Shown piece after piece: positions 6,030-6,224 of a DNA stretch of 6,224 nt. The notes below the pieces were generated by a model that had not been told where the DNA came from, did no database searches, and saw only the letters and a list, made by a program, of their open reading frames with translations. The DNA comes from Candidatus Sumerlaeota bacterium (GTDB lineage: Bacteria > Sumerlaeota > Sumerlaeia > MWCT01 > JAGHBZ01), in NCBI GenBank assembly GCA_021160705.1, contig JAGHBZ010000250.1:1-6224 (forward strand), written 5' to 3'. A program made the translations under genes and the position numbers. Each line of letters opens with the position of its first letter. Within the stretch, counting starts at the first letter, position 1.

Positions 6030-6059
6030 ACTATAATCTATTTTACACCACTTTGTCAA
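6030..6059 (-). promoter_or_regulatory. Sigma70-type promoter for the propeller gene
   Basis: On the minus strand a perfect TTGACA (6054-6059) is followed after 18 bases by TATAGT (6030-6035), five of six consensus bases. Transcription would start near 6023, giving a leader of about 140 bases before the ATG at 5882. It is the best promoter match I found in the window and points at the minus block. Assumes an ordinary housekeeping sigma factor. Confidence 0.6.
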
Positions 6060-6192
6060 AACTCATATTTGCAGATTCACTTGCGTTACTTAATATGACT
6101 TTTTCTCTTAAACTCGCAGGGTGAGATTTTAAATGACAAAACTCCAACAAAACAAGATGTCCTTTATTTTTTATCCCGATTTGTGGTAAATC

Positions 6193-6201
6193 TGATATGA
6201 T
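6193..6201 (+). promoter_or_regulatory. Possible extended -10 promoter pointing out of the window
   Basis: TGATATGAT fits the extended -10 form TGnTATAAT with one mismatch. There is no recognisable -35 box and nothing downstream inside the window to confirm it. It would serve a divergent gene beyond base 6224. Confidence 0.2.
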
Positions 6202-6224
6202 ATTTTCTGAGCCGAGTTAAATGA

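Larger units (their letters stand above)
5883..6224. other. Gene-free right end: leader and promoter region of the propeller gene
   Basis: No coding frame here can be supported. The longest starts are an 18-codon plus-strand frame at 6133-6189 with poor ribosome site and short minus-strand frames that close by about 6164. The stretch holds the propeller gene's promoter, a leader with two inverted repeats, and a possible outward-facing promoter near the right edge. It is strongly AT-rich, as expected of a control region. Confidence 0.6.

Noticed and set aside
6133..6189. 18-codon plus-strand frame near the right end
   Set aside because: Too short, no convincing ribosome site and no recognisable sequence; more likely control-region noise.
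6164..6223. Tail of a minus-strand gene entering from the right edge
   Set aside because: Two minus frames stay open for about 17-20 codons from the edge, which chance easily allows; no familiar C-terminal sequence is visible.

Overview
This looks like a stretch of bacterial chromosome, AT-rich (G+C about 40% by eye), probably from an uncultivated, environmental, Gram-negative-type lineage. The pointers are the partners: a secreted beta-helix protein of the kind found at the C-terminus of CotH/lamin-tail proteins, a DUF4956 membrane protein, a VTC-type polyphosphate polymerase, and an NHLRC2-like propeller. Such sets are familiar from Planctomycetes, Verrucomicrobia and several candidate phyla, but nothing here fixes the taxon. 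There are six protein genes and no recognisable tRNA, rRNA, CRISPR array, transposase or phage gene.

Plus-strand block (2-2751): the 3' part of a large secreted protein (end of a beta-sandwich domain, then a right-handed beta-helix; its start lies outside the window), a five-helix DUF4956 membrane protein, and a small soluble VTC-domain enzyme. The last two, next to a CotH-type surface protein, form a recurring but functionally unexplained bacterial neighbourhood. My inference is that the VTC enzyme makes a polyphosphate-like chain, with DUF4956 as its membrane partner and the large protein outside the cell. Both gaps in the block carry perfect or near-perfect palindromes.

Minus-strand block (5882-2852, convergent with the first): a membrane-anchored NHLRC2-like six-bladed propeller with a C-terminal stalk but no thioredoxin domain, then a flavodoxin-fold FMN oxidoreductase with a modified cysteine motif, then a short nitroreductase-family FMN enzyme. 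Gaps are 126 and 100 bases, so they may or may not be one transcript. A good sigma70-type promoter (TTGACA, 18 bases, TATAGT) lies about 140 bases upstream of the propeller gene. The blocks meet in a 100-base gap with a weak hairpin and T-tract.

The two blocks differ sharply in codon use: CGC encodes 21 of 46 arginines in the plus genes and 0 of 56 in the minus genes. The upper strand is C-richer than G in most lines I counted, so replication-strand bias is a likely cause, with different origin of the blocks as the alternative. The 342 bases at the right end hold no gene I can support.
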